The position numbers were made by a program, and so were the translations under genes. From Propionibacteriaceae bacterium (lineage in GTDB: Bacteria > Actinomycetota > Actinomycetes > Propionibacteriales > Propionibacteriaceae), in the NCBI GenBank assembly GCA_031266665.1, contig JAISAO010000038.1, forward strand, positions 34,796 to 98,795: DNA of 64,000 nt. Reading direction: 5' to 3'. The notes under the pieces were generated by a model. That model did not search any database. It had not been told where the DNA came from and worked only from the letters and a program-made list of their open reading frames with translations. This document shows, piece after piece, positions 42,878 to 57,342 of the stretch; the first letter of the stretch is position 1; the number at the start of each line of letters is the position of its first letter.

Positions 42878-44503
42878 ATGGACTCCCACACCAGCGTGCC
42901 CCACCCCCGCAACGAGCCGGTCTTGGGGTATGCCCCCGGCTCGCCCGAGCGGGCGGAGTTGGAGGCGGCCCTGACGGCCCAGGTCGAGGCCGGCCCGGTC
43001 GAGCTGCCCGGCTTCTACAAAACCAGCCGCCTCGGCGCCGGCGAACGGCTGGAGCTGCGCATGCCGTCGGACCACCGCCACCTCCTGGGCTGGGTCGGCC
43101 AGACCACCCGGGCCGACGCCCAGGCGGCGGTCGACCGGGCCTGCGCCGCCCAGCCACAGTGGGCCGAGCTGGACTTCGACTCCCGGGCGGCCGTCTTCCT
43201 GCGCGCCGCCGAGCTGATCGCCGGCCCCTACCGCGCCCGGTTCAACGCCGCCACCATGTTGGGCCAGGGCAAGACCATCCAACAGTCCGAGATCGACGCC
43301 GTCTGCGAGTTGGCCGACTTCCTGCGCCACAATGTGGCCTACGCCCGTCAGATCCACGCCGTCCAGCCGGAGTCGGTCCCCGGGGTCTGGAACCGGGCCG
43401 ACTACCGGCCGCTGGAGGGCTTCGTCTACGCCGTCACGCCCTTCAACTTCACCTCCATCGCCGGCAACCTGCCGACCGCCCCGGCCGTCATGGGCAATGT
43501 CGCCCTATGGAAGCCGGCCGTCTCCCAGACGCTGGCGGCCCGTCTGTTCTTGGACATCTTGTTGGAGGCCGGCCTGCCCGAGGGCGTCATCACGCTGGCC
43601 ACCGGCCACGGCTCGGCCGTCTCCGACGTGGCCCTGGCCGACCCGCGCCTGGCCGGCATCCATTTCACCGGCTCGACCCGGGTCTTCCAGGGGCTGTGGT
43701 CCCAGGTCGGCCAGAACATCGCCCGCTACCGCTCCTACCCCAGGATCGTGGGCGAGACCGGCGGCAAGGACTTCATCTTGGCCCACCCCTCGGCCGACCC
43801 GGCGGGGACGGTCGCGGCCATCGTCCGGGGGGCCTTCGAGTACTCCGGCCAGAAATGCTCGGCCGCCTCGCGCGCCTACCTCCCTAGGTCCTTGTGGCAG
43901 CGGATCGTGGACGACCTGCACGACGTCACCGCCGCCTTGGCCGTGGGCGACGTCCGCGACCTCGGCAATTTCACCTCCGCCGTCATCGACCAGCGGGCCC
44001 ACGCCCGGCTGGCGGCGGCCATCGAGCGGGCCAAGGCCTCGCCCACGGCCGAGATCGTGGTCGGCGGCAGCCACGACGACGCCGACGGCTGGTTCGTCCG
44101 GCCGACCATCGTCAAATCCTCCGACCCCAACTCGGACGGCTTCACGGCCGAGTACTTCGGCCCCCTGATCACGGTCTACGTCTACCCCGACACGGAATGG
44201 GACTCGGTCATCGACCTGGTCGACTCGACCAGCGCCTACGGCCTGACCGGCGCGGTCTTGGCGACCGACCGGGCGGCCATCGCCTCGGCCACGGACCGGC
44301 TGCGCCAGGCCGCCGGCAACTTCTACATCAACGACAAGCCGACCGGCGCGGTCGTCGGCCAGCAGCCCTTCGGCGGCGCCCGGGCCTCGGGCACCAACGA
44401 CAAGGCCGGATCGGTCTGGAACCTGATGCGCTGGACCTCGCCCCGCTCGATCAAGGAGGCCCTGGCCATCCCCACCGCCATCGGCTATCCCCACATGGAC
44501 TGA
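42878..44503 (+). CDS. pruA: L-glutamate gamma-semialdehyde dehydrogenase (P5C dehydrogenase)
   Basis: NAD-dependent dehydrogenase of 541 aa that oxidises glutamate semialdehyde/P5C to glutamate, the second step of proline degradation. It is the single-function form. Visible are VTPFNFTSIAGNLPTAPA, the cofactor site LWKPAVSQTLAA, FTGSTRVFQGLW, GETGGKDF with the base Glu, and GQKCSAASRAY with the nucleophile Cys. Proline dehydrogenase is not in the window. A hairpin covers the stop codon. Confidence 0.95.
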   Translation: MDSHTSVPHPRNEPVLGYAPGSPERAELEAALTAQVEAGPVELPGFYKTSRLGAGERLELRMPSDHRHLLGWVGQTTRADAQAAVDRACAAQPQWAELDFDSRAAVFLRAAELIAGPYRARFNAATMLGQGKTIQQSEIDAVCELADFLRHNVAYARQIHAVQPESVPGVWNRADYRPLEGFVYAVTPFNFTSIAGNLPTAPAVMGNVALWKPAVSQTLAARLFLDILLEAGLPEGVITLATGHGSAVSDVALADPRLAGIHFTGSTRVFQGLWSQVGQNIARYRSYPRIVGETGGKDFILAHPSADPAGTVAAIVRGAFEYSGQKCSAASRAYLPRSLWQRIVDDLHDVTAALAVGDVRDLGNFTSAVIDQRAHARLAAAIERAKASPTAEIVVGGSHDDADGWFVRPTIVKSSDPNSDGFTAEYFGPLITVYVYPDTEWDSVIDLVDSTSAYGLTGAVLATDRAAIASATDRLRQAAGNFYINDKPTGAVVGQQPFGGARASGTNDKAGSVWNLMRWTSPRSIKEALAIPTAIGYPHMD

Positions 44504-44565
44504 GCCCAGATCCACCGCTGCTCGACTACCGCTCATAACGCCGATCAGCGGTAGATCAGGGTTGA
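44500..44565 (+). terminator. Hairpin at the pruA stop
   Basis: Arms 44500-44519 and 44547-44565, about 15 of 19 pairs. The left arm includes the stop codon. Same family as the hairpin at 10957-11009. Confidence 0.55.
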
Positions 44566-44791
44566 TGCCGCCCGGCGGGCCGACCGCGACTGGTCACGGC
44601 TGGCCGGCGGTGGGGCTGGCCGGGTCGGGGATCGGGCGGCGGACGGTAGGCACGGCCTGGATTCGTGTCCCCACGCTGCCACCTGGTAGTCTGCCCTCTG
44701 CCGTTTGACCGGCCGCGAATAAACAAGCGCTCCCACCGCAATCCCGCCCCGGGGGCATCGCGCAGCCAAGACAGAGAGGGAGCGTGTCTGA

Positions 44792-45055
44792 ATGGACGCC
44801 GCCACGAAGCAGAAGATCATCACGGACTACGCCATCGTGGAGGGCGACACCGGCTCGTCCGACGTCCAGATCGCGCTCCTGACCAAGCGCATCGCCCATC
44901 TGACCGAACACCTCAAGGTCCACAAGGGCGATCACCACTCGCGCCGCGGTTTGATGCTGATGGTGGGCAAACGCCGCCGCCTGCTCAACTACGTCGCCCG
45001 CCAAGACATTGAGCACTACCGCCAGCTGATCGGGCGCCTCGGCCTGCGGCGCTGA
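44792..45055 (+). CDS. rpsO: 30S ribosomal protein S15
   Basis: S15 of 87 aa, binding 16S rRNA in the central domain. The whole sequence fits: [52 protein letters not shown] and the C-terminal [16 protein letters not shown] lies before the ATG. The order rpsO-pnp is conserved across bacteria. Confidence 0.98.
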   Translation: MDAATKQKIITDYAIVEGDTGSSDVQIALLTKRIAHLTEHLKVHKGDHHSRRGLMLMVGKRRRLLNYVARQDIEHYRQLIGRLGLRR

Positions 45056-45337
45056 CGCCGGTCCCTCACCGGCCCCACGCCCACCGGCCCAGTCCCGCCA
45101 CAAGCCCACAGGCCCACAGCCCGTCGGCCCCAAATTCTCCGCCCGGACCCCCGGGTCGAGCACAACTAAATATCAATACCCAAGCAACGAACCGGGTCCA
45201 AGGGATCGCGGTCTTTGGTAGTGGCTTTCGGGTCGGCCCGCCGGGCGGCCCCGCGGGCCTCGATCGAAGACCGGGATGGCGCCTCGGGCGGTCGGCCAGC
45301 GGCCGGCCATGGTTCGTGTCTGATGAAAGGACATCCC

Positions 45338-47530
<2,193 letters not shown>

Positions 47531-47541
47531 ACCCATAGACC

Positions 47542-47578
47542 CGACGGCCCGTCCCTACTTGCGGGGGACGGGCCGTCG
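47542..47578 (+). terminator. Terminator after pnp
   Basis: A 14-bp perfect GC-rich stem (47542-47555 with 47565-47578) and a 9-nt loop, 12 bases past the pnp stop. Confidence 0.85.
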
Positions 47579-47789
47579 CCGTTCCCACCCTCCGGTCGCT
47601 GACCGGGTGGTTGGGTCAGGGGTGGTCGTCCCGTCCCCGCCCGCCGGGCCGAGGCCGGTTGGCCACGGTCGCCGCAGCGGGGCCGATGCCCCGCCCCCAT
47701 CACCTCGCCCGAGTCCCGTCGTGGCCTCGGGCCGGACCGGCGATGTGACGGAACGGTCCCGGGATGGCAGAATGACCGTCGGTCCCCAG

Positions 47790-47872
47790 GCCCAAGTGGC
47801 GGAATGGCATACGCGGTCGGCTCAAACCCGGCTGTCCGAAAGGACATGGAGGTTCGACTCCTCTCTTGGGCA
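47790..47872 (+). tRNA. tRNA-Leu(CAA)
   Basis: 83-nt class II tRNA: acceptor gcccaag/cttgggc, anticodon stem gtcgg/ccggc with loop ctCAAac, a variable arm tgtccgaaaggaca, and T-loop ggttcgactcc. No encoded CCA. A serine-recombinase remnant begins 32 bases downstream, so the tRNA may have been an integration site. Confidence 0.93.
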
Positions 47873-47904
47873 CCTTTGAGGTCTGGTTCAAACCTTGGCC
47901 AGCC

Positions 47905-48294
47905 TCAACCTTTGATCCGCCCGCCTTTCTTTTTTCGCGTCGGTGGGCGCGTGGAGTCGGTGTGGCTGGCGTCCATGGTGGCGGCGTGGTCGTGGATCGC
48001 GGCGAACGGCTGGGCGAGTGTGGTGGTGACGTTGTGGCGGTCGTGGCCGGGTCGGCGGGTGTTCTCGGTGATGAGTATCTTGGTGAAGAAGGTTTGGTTG
48101 GTGAGCCGTCTGGTAGCGTTGTTGGCCCGCAGGTACATGGCTTGGGGGTCGGAGGCCAGGAACAGGTAGGCGTCCATGTTGGCTCTGGCTGGCTTGTAGT
48201 CTTGTCGGCACGCGGCGATGTCGTGGTCGATGACGGCGAGCCGTTCTTCGAGCGTCTTCTGTTTGCGGGTGAGGACGTCGATGCTGAGCGCGCC
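47905..48294 (-). pseudogene. C-terminal remnant of a large serine recombinase
   Basis: The open frame (GALSIDVLTRKQKTLEERLAV, then a helix, YLRANNATRRLTNQTFFTKILI and a short tail) resembles the C-terminal part of phage or ICE serine recombinases. The catalytic and most of the DNA-binding domains are absent. Upstream on the same strand the sequence switches to another frame with GDAVRILPLLALDSVDAV, faintly like the start of a DNA methyltransferase, so this is a junction of fragments. It marks an old integration next to tRNA-Leu. Confidence 0.55.
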
Positions 48295-48545
48295 ACCGCG
48301 TCCACGCTGTCCAGCGCCAGAAGCGGCAGGATTCTGACTGCATCGCCGACGACCAGCATCAGCCGGTCGGTGTCGACGGCAGGGCGAACGGAATCAGTGA
48401 TCGGCATGAAGGACACGACTGGCCTCCTGGATGTGGCAGCGGACAAGGCATCGTCGAGGTGCGTGATGACTGCCGAGTGACGGTTGGGGCGGAGCTGACC
48501 GGCTAGGCTTGTTGGCTGGGCTTGAGCATCTGAAGGTAGGTTTCC

Positions 48546-49712
48546 ATGGGAGCTGTGTCACCACTGGGCGGATACGACCAGGTGCGCGGAGTCATCGTTG
48601 GTGTGCTCTCCCAGGCCCGGTCGGCTGCGGCTCGCAGCGTCAACGCGATCATGACCGCCACTTACTGGCATATCGGCCACATCATCGTGGAACAAGAGCA
48701 AGGCGGTCGGGCGAGAGCCGGGTACGGCGAAGAGTTGATCGCTCGGCTGTCGGTCGATTTGACCCAGCGGTTCGGACGCGGGTTCGGCAAGGCGAACCTG
48801 TACCAGATGCGGCAGTTCAGGCTCGGCTGGCCCCCCCCCGAGACGATCCTTCAGACGCCGTCTGGAGAAACCCCCAGGCCCCAGATTCTCCAGACAGCGT
48901 CTGGAGAATCCGACGCGGGCGTCCTGGCACCCGTCAAGACCAGCGACCTCGCGGTCATCGCCCAGGCGTTCCCGCTGCCATGGTCGGCCTACGTCAAACT
49001 GCTGTCGGCCAAGACGCCCGAGGCCCGCCGGTTCTATGAGACTGAGGCGCTGCGCAACGGCTGGACAGTCAGGCAACTCGACCGGCAGATCAACTCCCTC
49101 TTCTACGAGCGCACCGCCATGTCCCGCGACCAGGCCGCGATGCTGGGGCACGCTGGCGAGGCCGTCGAAGCAGACGTCGTCTCGCCAGCCGAAGCCATCA
49201 AGGACCCGCTCGTGCTGGAGTTCCTCGGCCTGAAGGACGAGTACTCCGAGACCGACCTGGAGGACGCGCTGATCACGCACCTGGCCGAGTTCCTCCTCGA
49301 ACTGGGCGACGACTTCGCGTTCGTCGCCCGCCAACGGAGGTTGCGTCTGGACGACAACTGGTTCAGGGTGGATCTCGTCTTGTTCAACCGGCGTTTGCGG
49401 TGCCTGGTGCTGATCGACTTGAAGATCGGCAAGTTCTCTTACCAAGACGCGGGTCAGATGACCATGTACTTGAACTACGCCAAACAGAACTGGGTGAAGC
49501 CGGGAGAGAACCCGCCCGCCGGGATTATTCTGTGCTCGGACAAGGGCGCGGACGAGGTTCGCTACTCGTTGGAGAGTCTCGGCAACGCTGTCCTCGCCGC
49601 CGAGTATCGACTCGCCCTCCCCGACGCCGCCCTGCTCGAAGCCGAGTTGGCCAAGACACGGCAGCACTTCGAGACCCACGCCCAGCAGCCGCCGCAAGAA
49701 CCCGCCAGGTGA
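48546..49712 (+). CDS. DUF1016 (YhcG-family) PD-(D/E)XK nuclease
   Basis: Protein of 388 aa with the two-part YhcG layout. The N-terminal domain has IMTATYWHIGHIIVEQEQGG, LTQRFGRGFGKANLYQMRQF and RRFYETEALRNGWTVRQLDRQI. The C-terminal nuclease domain has FRVDLVLFNRRLRCLVLIDLKIGKFSYQDAGQMTMYLNY with D...DLK catalytic residues. Such genes are common in mobile and defence islands; some associate with type I restriction systems. An extra stretch near residues 98-120 contains two similar LQTxSGE motifs encoded by palindromic DNA. AAGGTAGG precedes the ATG. Confidence 0.88.
   Translation: MGAVSPLGGYDQVRGVIVGVLSQARSAAARSVNAIMTATYWHIGHIIVEQEQGGRARAGYGEELIARLSVDLTQRFGRGFGKANLYQMRQFRLGWPPPETILQTPSGETPRPQILQTASGESDAGVLAPVKTSDLAVIAQAFPLPWSAYVKLLSAKTPEARRFYETEALRNGWTVRQLDRQINSLFYERTAMSRDQAAMLGHAGEAVEADVVSPAEAIKDPLVLEFLGLKDEYSETDLEDALITHLAEFLLELGDDFAFVARQRRLRLDDNWFRVDLVLFNRRLRCLVLIDLKIGKFSYQDAGQMTMYLNYAKQNWVKPGENPPAGIILCSDKGADEVRYSLESLGNAVLAAEYRLALPDAALLEAELAKTRQHFETHAQQPPQEPAR
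48852..48910. repeat. Two palindromes inside the DUF1016 gene
   Basis: cagac-gcc-gtctg (48852-48864) and a perfect 12-bp-arm hairpin with 3-nt loop (48884-48910, arms gattctccagac). They encode the paired LQTPSGE and LQTASGE motifs. They look like REP-type elements carried in frame. Confidence 0.75.
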
Positions 49713-50118
49713 ATCTGCGTCAGCCCAACACAGCCCGCATCACGGTCAGTTCGGACCCCGTGACCGACGACCCGTACCCCGTCTTCACCCGCACCTGAAG
49801 GGGCGGGCGCGCGGCCCCAAAGGAGGACGGCGAGTCGAGCGAGGAAACGGAGGGAGATTCGGGCGAGAAGGCTGAGGGGGACTTGGGCGAGACTGCCTGA
49901 AGCAAAAGCTCGGGACCCCGAAGGGTCCCGGCTGGCAACGTCCGGATCGCTCCGAACCGTCGTACCTCCATGGTACATCAGACCAGCCCAACGCACATGT
50001 CGCCGCGCCCCCGCCGCCGTTTCTGCGGCGAACTGGCTCCCGTCGCCAGCCAACACCTCCGGACACCAGACTATACTGACGGAAACATGTCACCGAACAA
50101 AGTGTCACCGAACAAACT
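49713..50118. other. Intergenic region, 406 bp
   Basis: Contains the hairpin 49911-49930 and a duplicated tgtcaccgaacaaa (near 50094 and 50108) just after the SIR2-STAND stop. A 83-codon minus-strand frame exists (49720-49971) but nothing supports it. Confidence 0.55.
49911..49930 (+). terminator. Hairpin after the DUF1016 gene
   Basis: cgggaccc and gggtcccg pair perfectly around cgaa. It lies in the gap between converging genes, so it could serve both. Confidence 0.65.
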
Positions 50119-52959
50119 TCACTGGTCGAGTTCTGCCAACTGACGGCGCGTCCATGCGAGTCCAGACTTTGACGCCTCGGTGTCGGGGTGATCGGGACCC
50201 AGCACCCGTGTCCGGCCGTCGACCACACCTTCGAAGATCTCGACCGCTCGGCTCAGGTTGTGCCGATCACCAAGCCTCGCCAAAGTTATGGCGAGATTGT
50301 TGCGGTACGTGAGGGTGTTGGGGTGGTCGGGTCCGAGGACACGCTCACTGTCGGCGGCGACCCGCTTGTGCAAGGCGATGGCCTCCTTCAAATCCCCCGG
50401 TCCGCCACGGTCCCAAAGCGTGAGTGCGAGATTGTTGCGGGACGTGAGGGTGTCGGGGTGGTCGGGTCCGAGGACACGCTCTCTGTCGGCGGCGACCCGC
50501 TTGTGCAAGGCGATGGCCTCCTCCAAATCTCCCGGCCCGCCCCGTAGTCGAAGCGCGCTGGCGAGACGGCCCCGAGCGTCAAGAAGGTCGGGATGGTCGG
50601 GGGTGAGCGCTTGTTCAGCTCGTTCCCTGTCCCATCTGCTGAGCGTAACCGCCTGCTGGTGCGACCCATGACCGGACAAGAACCAGGCAACTTTCCTAAC
50701 GACATCGGTGGCATCCCCGTCTCGCCCCCAGGCTGGCTGGGAGGCCAACACCTCGGCCGACCCGGCCACGGAACGAATGACCGGCCAAACTGCGGGATCG
50801 TTCGGATCGTCGTCGCCGAGGGTGGCGCGCAGTAACGTGACAGCCGTGGCGCGCGCCCTCCCCACCCGGGCGGTGACACGTTGCGGCACCGTCTCATCCG
50901 GGGTCCGCAACACCAGATGCAACACCGGATGAATAGCGATGACATCACCGTTCAAGGAAAGAAGACCGGCCGCCGCCGCCTCCCGCAGAGGCCTGCCCGG
51001 GTCGGCGGGGAAGGTATCCGCCGGCAGGGCGTCGAGCAGCGACCGGGGGATTCTCTCCGGCGGTCCCAGCCAACCGAGTATCGCCAGGAGTCGCACGGCC
51101 GAGGTGTCGCGTTCTTCCAAACGTGTGATCGACAGATCCCAGACATGCGCCATCGTCCGTTCCTGCGGCGTGCCCGGAACCGCCTCGCCCAAACGTGCCG
51201 CCGGGTTCCACCGCCACTGGGCCAACATCGCCGATGGGTCCCGCGCCCCGTCGAGGTGGAGCAACGCCCCGACTTGCGCGACCGCCAACGGTAAACAACC
51301 TAATTTGCGGACTAACTCGCCGGCCGGACCGGTGGTCTCCCAGCCGTCCGGCGAGGCCGGCCTGGCCCGGGCCACCAGCAGACGCACGGCGTCCTCAAGG
51401 CTCAGTGGTTCGACGGCGACGGGCGTCAGGCCGATACTCTGCCAATCTCGCTCCTCCCGCGTGGTGACGAGGAACTTGCCGGATGGTGTCGCAGTCATAG
51501 CGCCTTGGATCTCAGCCATCTCTGTCGCACCGTCGAGCACTATCAACCACCCGGCGCCTCCGTGTAACAGGCGGCGGGCGTGATCGGCCGCATCGGCGTC
51601 GGTCATCAAGTCGACGCCAGCGGCGCCGCTGGCCGTCAGAGCCTTACGGCCCTCCCCGGCGAGACTATTAGACAATGTCTCTTGGGATGAGGCGTCGAGC
51701 CACCAAACCCAGGCATAGTCACCGGCCTTGGCGCGGACATACTCCTGGGCCAGAGTTGTCTTCCCGCTGCCTCCGGGACCGACCAATACCGCCCCCAGCG
51801 AGCCGGCCAACGCCTGCTCCAAATCGGCCAAGGGTTGATCGAGACGGATCAGCGTGGTGGCCGCTGGAGGCAATATGACACTCGGCGGCGCCTCCACCGC
51901 CGGCGTCACCGCCTCGAAGGCAGCGGTTACACCCGGAGCGACCGTCCCGGACGCCGGGGCAGGAGAACCCGGACCGGGCGAGCCGCCGACAAGTGGTGTG
52001 GCGGCGGTTCGGGCGGGACCCCCACCACCAGTTGAGGCAGATCCGTCGCCGCCGGGAGAAGAGCTTCCCAAAAGATAGTTCAGGACCGCCTCAACCTCGC
52101 TGTGAGCGCCGTGGGGATACCAGTAACAGTCGATTCCGGCGTCTTCCAACCGCTTCCACCGGGCGTTGAAATCGTCTGCGGCCAAATCTTTTGGCGCCTC
52201 GACCACGGCAAAATGGTCGCCGTCGAATCCGAGGGCGATGGATTCCACCAGGCTGAGCGTCCGGTCCTGGCGTAGGCCACAGCCTAGAAAAACCATGCGC
52301 CGCCCCTCCAACAGGCGTCTGAGGTACTTCGCGCCAGCGCCGTCAAATTTCTCGCCGTAGGCCTCGTCGTAATTCTCCTTGGTGAAGACTAGATTACATT
52401 CGCGCGAAACACAGCCGTGGATCTTCACCAGGTGTTCGCTCCCTCGGCGCGTGACCGCCCTGGCCTGAGCCGGCCTGAGCTCGCCGAACGGCGGGATCAC
52501 GGGTTCGAGACGTCCGTGATAAACCCTTTCGAGCACCCGGTCGAAGTTCGTGGTCACGACTGGGCCGGGGAATATCTCAGGCAGGAGGCGCACGGCCATG
52601 CGCGCGAGCTTCGCCGGGTCGATCCTGGCGTTTCCGAATTCGGTGTAGATTCCGCTGGTGAATCTTGGGTTATCATCCGCCAACTGTGAGGCGGCCTCCT
52701 CGAACTTAGCCGTTTCGACCAGCCGCCGGACGTCGGCTTTCTGCGCCTCATCCCATAGCCGACGCCCCTCGATGAGAGTCAGCAGCGATTCAGTCCACAA
52801 AGGGAAAATGGGTTTGGACATACCAGCGCCGACGAACGGGACGACCTCGTCGTCTTGGATCGCCCGCTTGAGATCCAATAAGACTTGTTCATTACTTTTG
52901 AGAATCTGTGGAGTGAGCCCGGCGGTGGCGGTGAGCCGAGCGGCAGTGGCGGCGGACAC
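50119..52959 (-). CDS. SIR2-STAND (NB-ARC-like) NTPase with TPR sensor, putative defence protein
   Basis: Protein of 946 aa in three parts. Residues about 25-297 form a SIR2-like domain: FVGAGMS (44-48), TTNFDRVLE (Asn, Asp about 138-140), VKIHGC (His 181) and FLGCGLRQDRTL. A flexible Gly/Ala/Pro linker leads to a STAND-type P-loop ATPase, with Walker A GPGGSGKTT (394-402), Walker B WLIVLDGATE and a FLVTTRE sensor. The C-terminus (about 800-940) has kinesin-light-chain-type TPRs of 45 residues. SIR2-STAND proteins (such as Avs-type or other NLR-like systems) detect phage and destroy NAD. The same role is inferred here, not shown. It starts with GTG after AGGAGA. No partner gene is evident. 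Confidence 0.85.
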   Translation of the reverse strand: MSAATAARLTATAGLTPQILKSNEQVLLDLKRAIQDDEVVPFVGAGMSKPIFPLWTESLLTLIEGRRLWDEAQKADVRRLVETAKFEEAASQLADDNPRFTSGIYTEFGNARIDPAKLARMAVRLLPEIFPGPVVTTNFDRVLERVYHGRLEPVIPPFGELRPAQARAVTRRGSEHLVKIHGCVSRECNLVFTKENYDEAYGEKFDGAGAKYLRRLLEGRRMVFLGCGLRQDRTLSLVESIALGFDGDHFAVVEAPKDLAADDFNARWKRLEDAGIDCYWYPHGAHSEVEAVLNYLLGSSSPGGDGSASTGGGGPARTAATPLVGGSPGPGSPAPASGTVAPGVTAAFEAVTPAVEAPPSVILPPAATTLIRLDQPLADLEQALAGSLGAVLVGPGGSGKTTLAQEYVRAKAGDYAWVWWLDASSQETLSNSLAGEGRKALTASGAAGVDLMTDADAADHARRLLHGGAGWLIVLDGATEMAEIQGAMTATPSGKFLVTTREERDWQSIGLTPVAVEPLSLEDAVRLLVARARPASPDGWETTGPAGELVRKLGCLPLAVAQVGALLHLDGARDPSAMLAQWRWNPAARLGEAVPGTPQERTMAHVWDLSITRLEERDTSAVRLLAILGWLGPPERIPRSLLDALPADTFPADPGRPLREAAAAGLLSLNGDVIAIHPVLHLVLRTPDETVPQRVTARVGRARATAVTLLRATLGDDDPNDPAVWPVIRSVAGSAEVLASQPAWGRDGDATDVVRKVAWFLSGHGSHQQAVTLSRWDRERAEQALTPDHPDLLDARGRLASALRLRGGPGDLEEAIALHKRVAADRERVLGPDHPDTLTSRNNLALTLWDRGGPGDLKEAIALHKRVAADSERVLGPDHPNTLTYRNNLAITLARLGDRHNLSRAVEIFEGVVDGRTRVLGPDHPDTEASKSGLAWTRRQLAELDQ
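50291..50560 (-). repeat. 135-bp tandem DNA repeat inside the TPR region
   Basis: Two units with period 135 bp (matching blocks begin at 50291 and 50426) are nearly identical at the DNA level and encode 45-residue TPRs with ALHKRVAAD and VLGPDHP. High nucleotide identity implies recent duplication or gene conversion. Confidence 0.85.
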
Positions 52960-55688
<2,729 letters not shown>

Positions 55689-55701
55689 TCCGGGGCCGGT
55701 C

Positions 55702-55707
55702 TAGGCT
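55702..55707 (+). promoter_or_regulatory. Predicted -10 (TAGGCT) of proA
   Basis: TAGGCT ends 6 nt before ATG 55714. Confidence 0.55.
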
Positions 55708-55713
55708 GGCGCC

Positions 55714-57027
55714 ATGAGCGCAGACGATCCGACCATGAGCACAGATGATAAGACGGTGGACGATCAGGTCACGGCCGGCGTCCTCCAGGTGGCCCGACAG
55801 GCCCGGGCGGCGGCCCAGGTCTTGGCCCCGGCCAGCCGTGAGGTCAAGGACCGGGCGCTCTGGGCCATGGCCGACGCCTTGGTGGCGGCCACTGAGGCCA
55901 TCACGGTGGCCAACGCGGCCGATCTGGCGGCCGGACGCCAGGCCGGGCTGTCCCCGGGGCTGATCGACCGGCTGGAGCTGACCGATCAGCGGGTGGCGGA
56001 CTCGGCCGAGGCCCTGCGCGCCCTGGCCGGGCTGGACGACCCGGTGGGCCAGGTGGTGCGCGGCCAAACCCTGCCCAACGGTTTGCTGGTGCGTCAAACG
56101 CGGGTGCCGCTGGGGGTGGTCGGGATGATCTACGAGGCCCGGCCCAATGTCACCGTCGACGCCGTCGGCCTGGCCCTCAAATCCGGCAACGCTTGTGTCT
56201 TACGGGGCGGCTCGGCCGCCGGGCGGACCAATCAGGCCATACTCCAGGTGTTGCGTGACACCCTGGTCCGACAGGGCCTGCCGGCCGATCTGGTGCAATC
56301 GGTCGACCAGTGGGGCCGGTCCGGGGCGGTGGCCCTGATGCGGGCCCGTGGTCTGGTCGATGTCGTCATACCCCGGGGCGGGGCCGCCTTGATCGCCACC
56401 GTCGTCCAACAGGCCACCGTGCCCGTCATCGAGACCGGCGTCGGCAACGTCCACATCTACGTCGACGCCGCCGCCGACCCGGACATGGCCCGGCCCATCC
56501 TGATGAACGCCAAGACCCAGCGGGTGGGGGTGTGCAACGCAGCCGAGACCCTGTTGGTCCACGCCGGGGCCGCCCCCGCCTTCCTGCCCCAGGCGCTGTT
56601 GGAGTTGGCCCAGGCCGGCGTCCGGCTGCACGGCGACGAACGGACCGCCGTCTGGGCGCCGCCCGGCGTCACCATCTGGCCGGCCACCGATCAGGACTGG
56701 GCCACCGAGTACCTGGCCCTGGAGTTGGCGGTCCGGGTGGTCGACTCGCTGGACCAGGCTGTGGACCACATCCGGCGCTGGGGCTCGGGCCACACCGAGG
56801 CCATCGTCACCAACGACCTGGCCGCCGCCCAACGTTTCACCGCCCAGGTGGACGCGGCGGCCGTGATGGTCAACGCCTCGACCCGTTTCACCGACGGCGG
56901 TCAACTCGGACTGGGGGCCGAGATCGGCATCTCGACCCAGAAGCTCCACTCCCGCGGCCCCATGGGGCTGACCGAGCTGACCACCACCAAGTGGATCGTC
57001 ATCGGCGCCGGGCACGTCCGCCCCTGA
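55714..57027 (+). CDS. proA: Gamma-glutamyl phosphate reductase
   Basis: Second enzyme of proline synthesis, 437 aa, reducing glutamyl-5-phosphate with NADPH. Motifs: [68 protein letters not shown] with the catalytic Cys, and [22 protein letters not shown]. It stands without proB here. The MITE-like element and a short -10 lie just upstream. Confidence 0.96.
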   Translation: MSADDPTMSTDDKTVDDQVTAGVLQVARQARAAAQVLAPASREVKDRALWAMADALVAATEAITVANAADLAAGRQAGLSPGLIDRLELTDQRVADSAEALRALAGLDDPVGQVVRGQTLPNGLLVRQTRVPLGVVGMIYEARPNVTVDAVGLALKSGNACVLRGGSAAGRTNQAILQVLRDTLVRQGLPADLVQSVDQWGRSGAVALMRARGLVDVVIPRGGAALIATVVQQATVPVIETGVGNVHIYVDAAADPDMARPILMNAKTQRVGVCNAAETLLVHAGAAPAFLPQALLELAQAGVRLHGDERTAVWAPPGVTIWPATDQDWATEYLALELAVRVVDSLDQAVDHIRRWGSGHTEAIVTNDLAAAQRFTAQVDAAAVMVNASTRFTDGGQLGLGAEIGISTQKLHSRGPMGLTELTTTKWIVIGAGHVRP

Positions 57028-57342
57028 CGTCTTGGCCCCGACTCGCGCCGTCGGTCTGGGGAACCGGCATCCGGCCCGGCGGCGGGCCAGCCGCTCGTCG
57101 CCCGAGAGGGATCAAGGGCGCGCACCGGAATGGGACCAACGGCGGTGTCAGCGTCGGTTCCGATCCGGTCACACCGTCCGGGCGCCGCTGGTGGCCAGGG
57201 CCGGAGCCCGCCCAGCGGAACGATGGCCCCTAACGGAAACCCCAGTCATTTGCAGCCCATAACCCCAGGACATTGCAGGTCGTAAACCCAGGACATGGCA
57301 GTTCCCCCGGCCGCCGTCTAGCGGCTCAGCCCCGCAAGCGGC
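57028..57342. other. Intergenic region between proA and the MFS gene, 315 bp
   Basis: Contains the 23-bp period repeat at 57251-57296 and, at the MFS gene end, a duplicated gcggctcagccccgcaa. No gene seen. Confidence 0.6.
57251..57296. repeat. Imperfect 23-bp tandem repeat
   Basis: Units starting at tgcag (57251 and 57274), each with a taacccaggacat-like core. It resembles sequence I associate with IS ends in actinobacteria, but no transposase is present. Confidence 0.5.

Noticed and set aside
45056..45337. Structured pnp leader or riboswitch
   Set aside because: GC-rich stems can be drawn but none matches a known class, and there is no second supporting feature.
48300..48446. N-terminal fragment of a DNA methyltransferase
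   Set aside because: The GDAVRILPLL pattern is suggestive but no DPPY-type motif follows, so it is mentioned only with the recombinase remnant.
49720..49971. 83-codon minus-strand frame
   Set aside because: No ribosome site, no recognisable family, and low-complexity composition; treated as intergenic.
57251..57296. IS481-type insertion remnant
   Set aside because: Similarity is by impression only; no transposase fragment or terminal repeat pair found, so it is listed just as a repeat.
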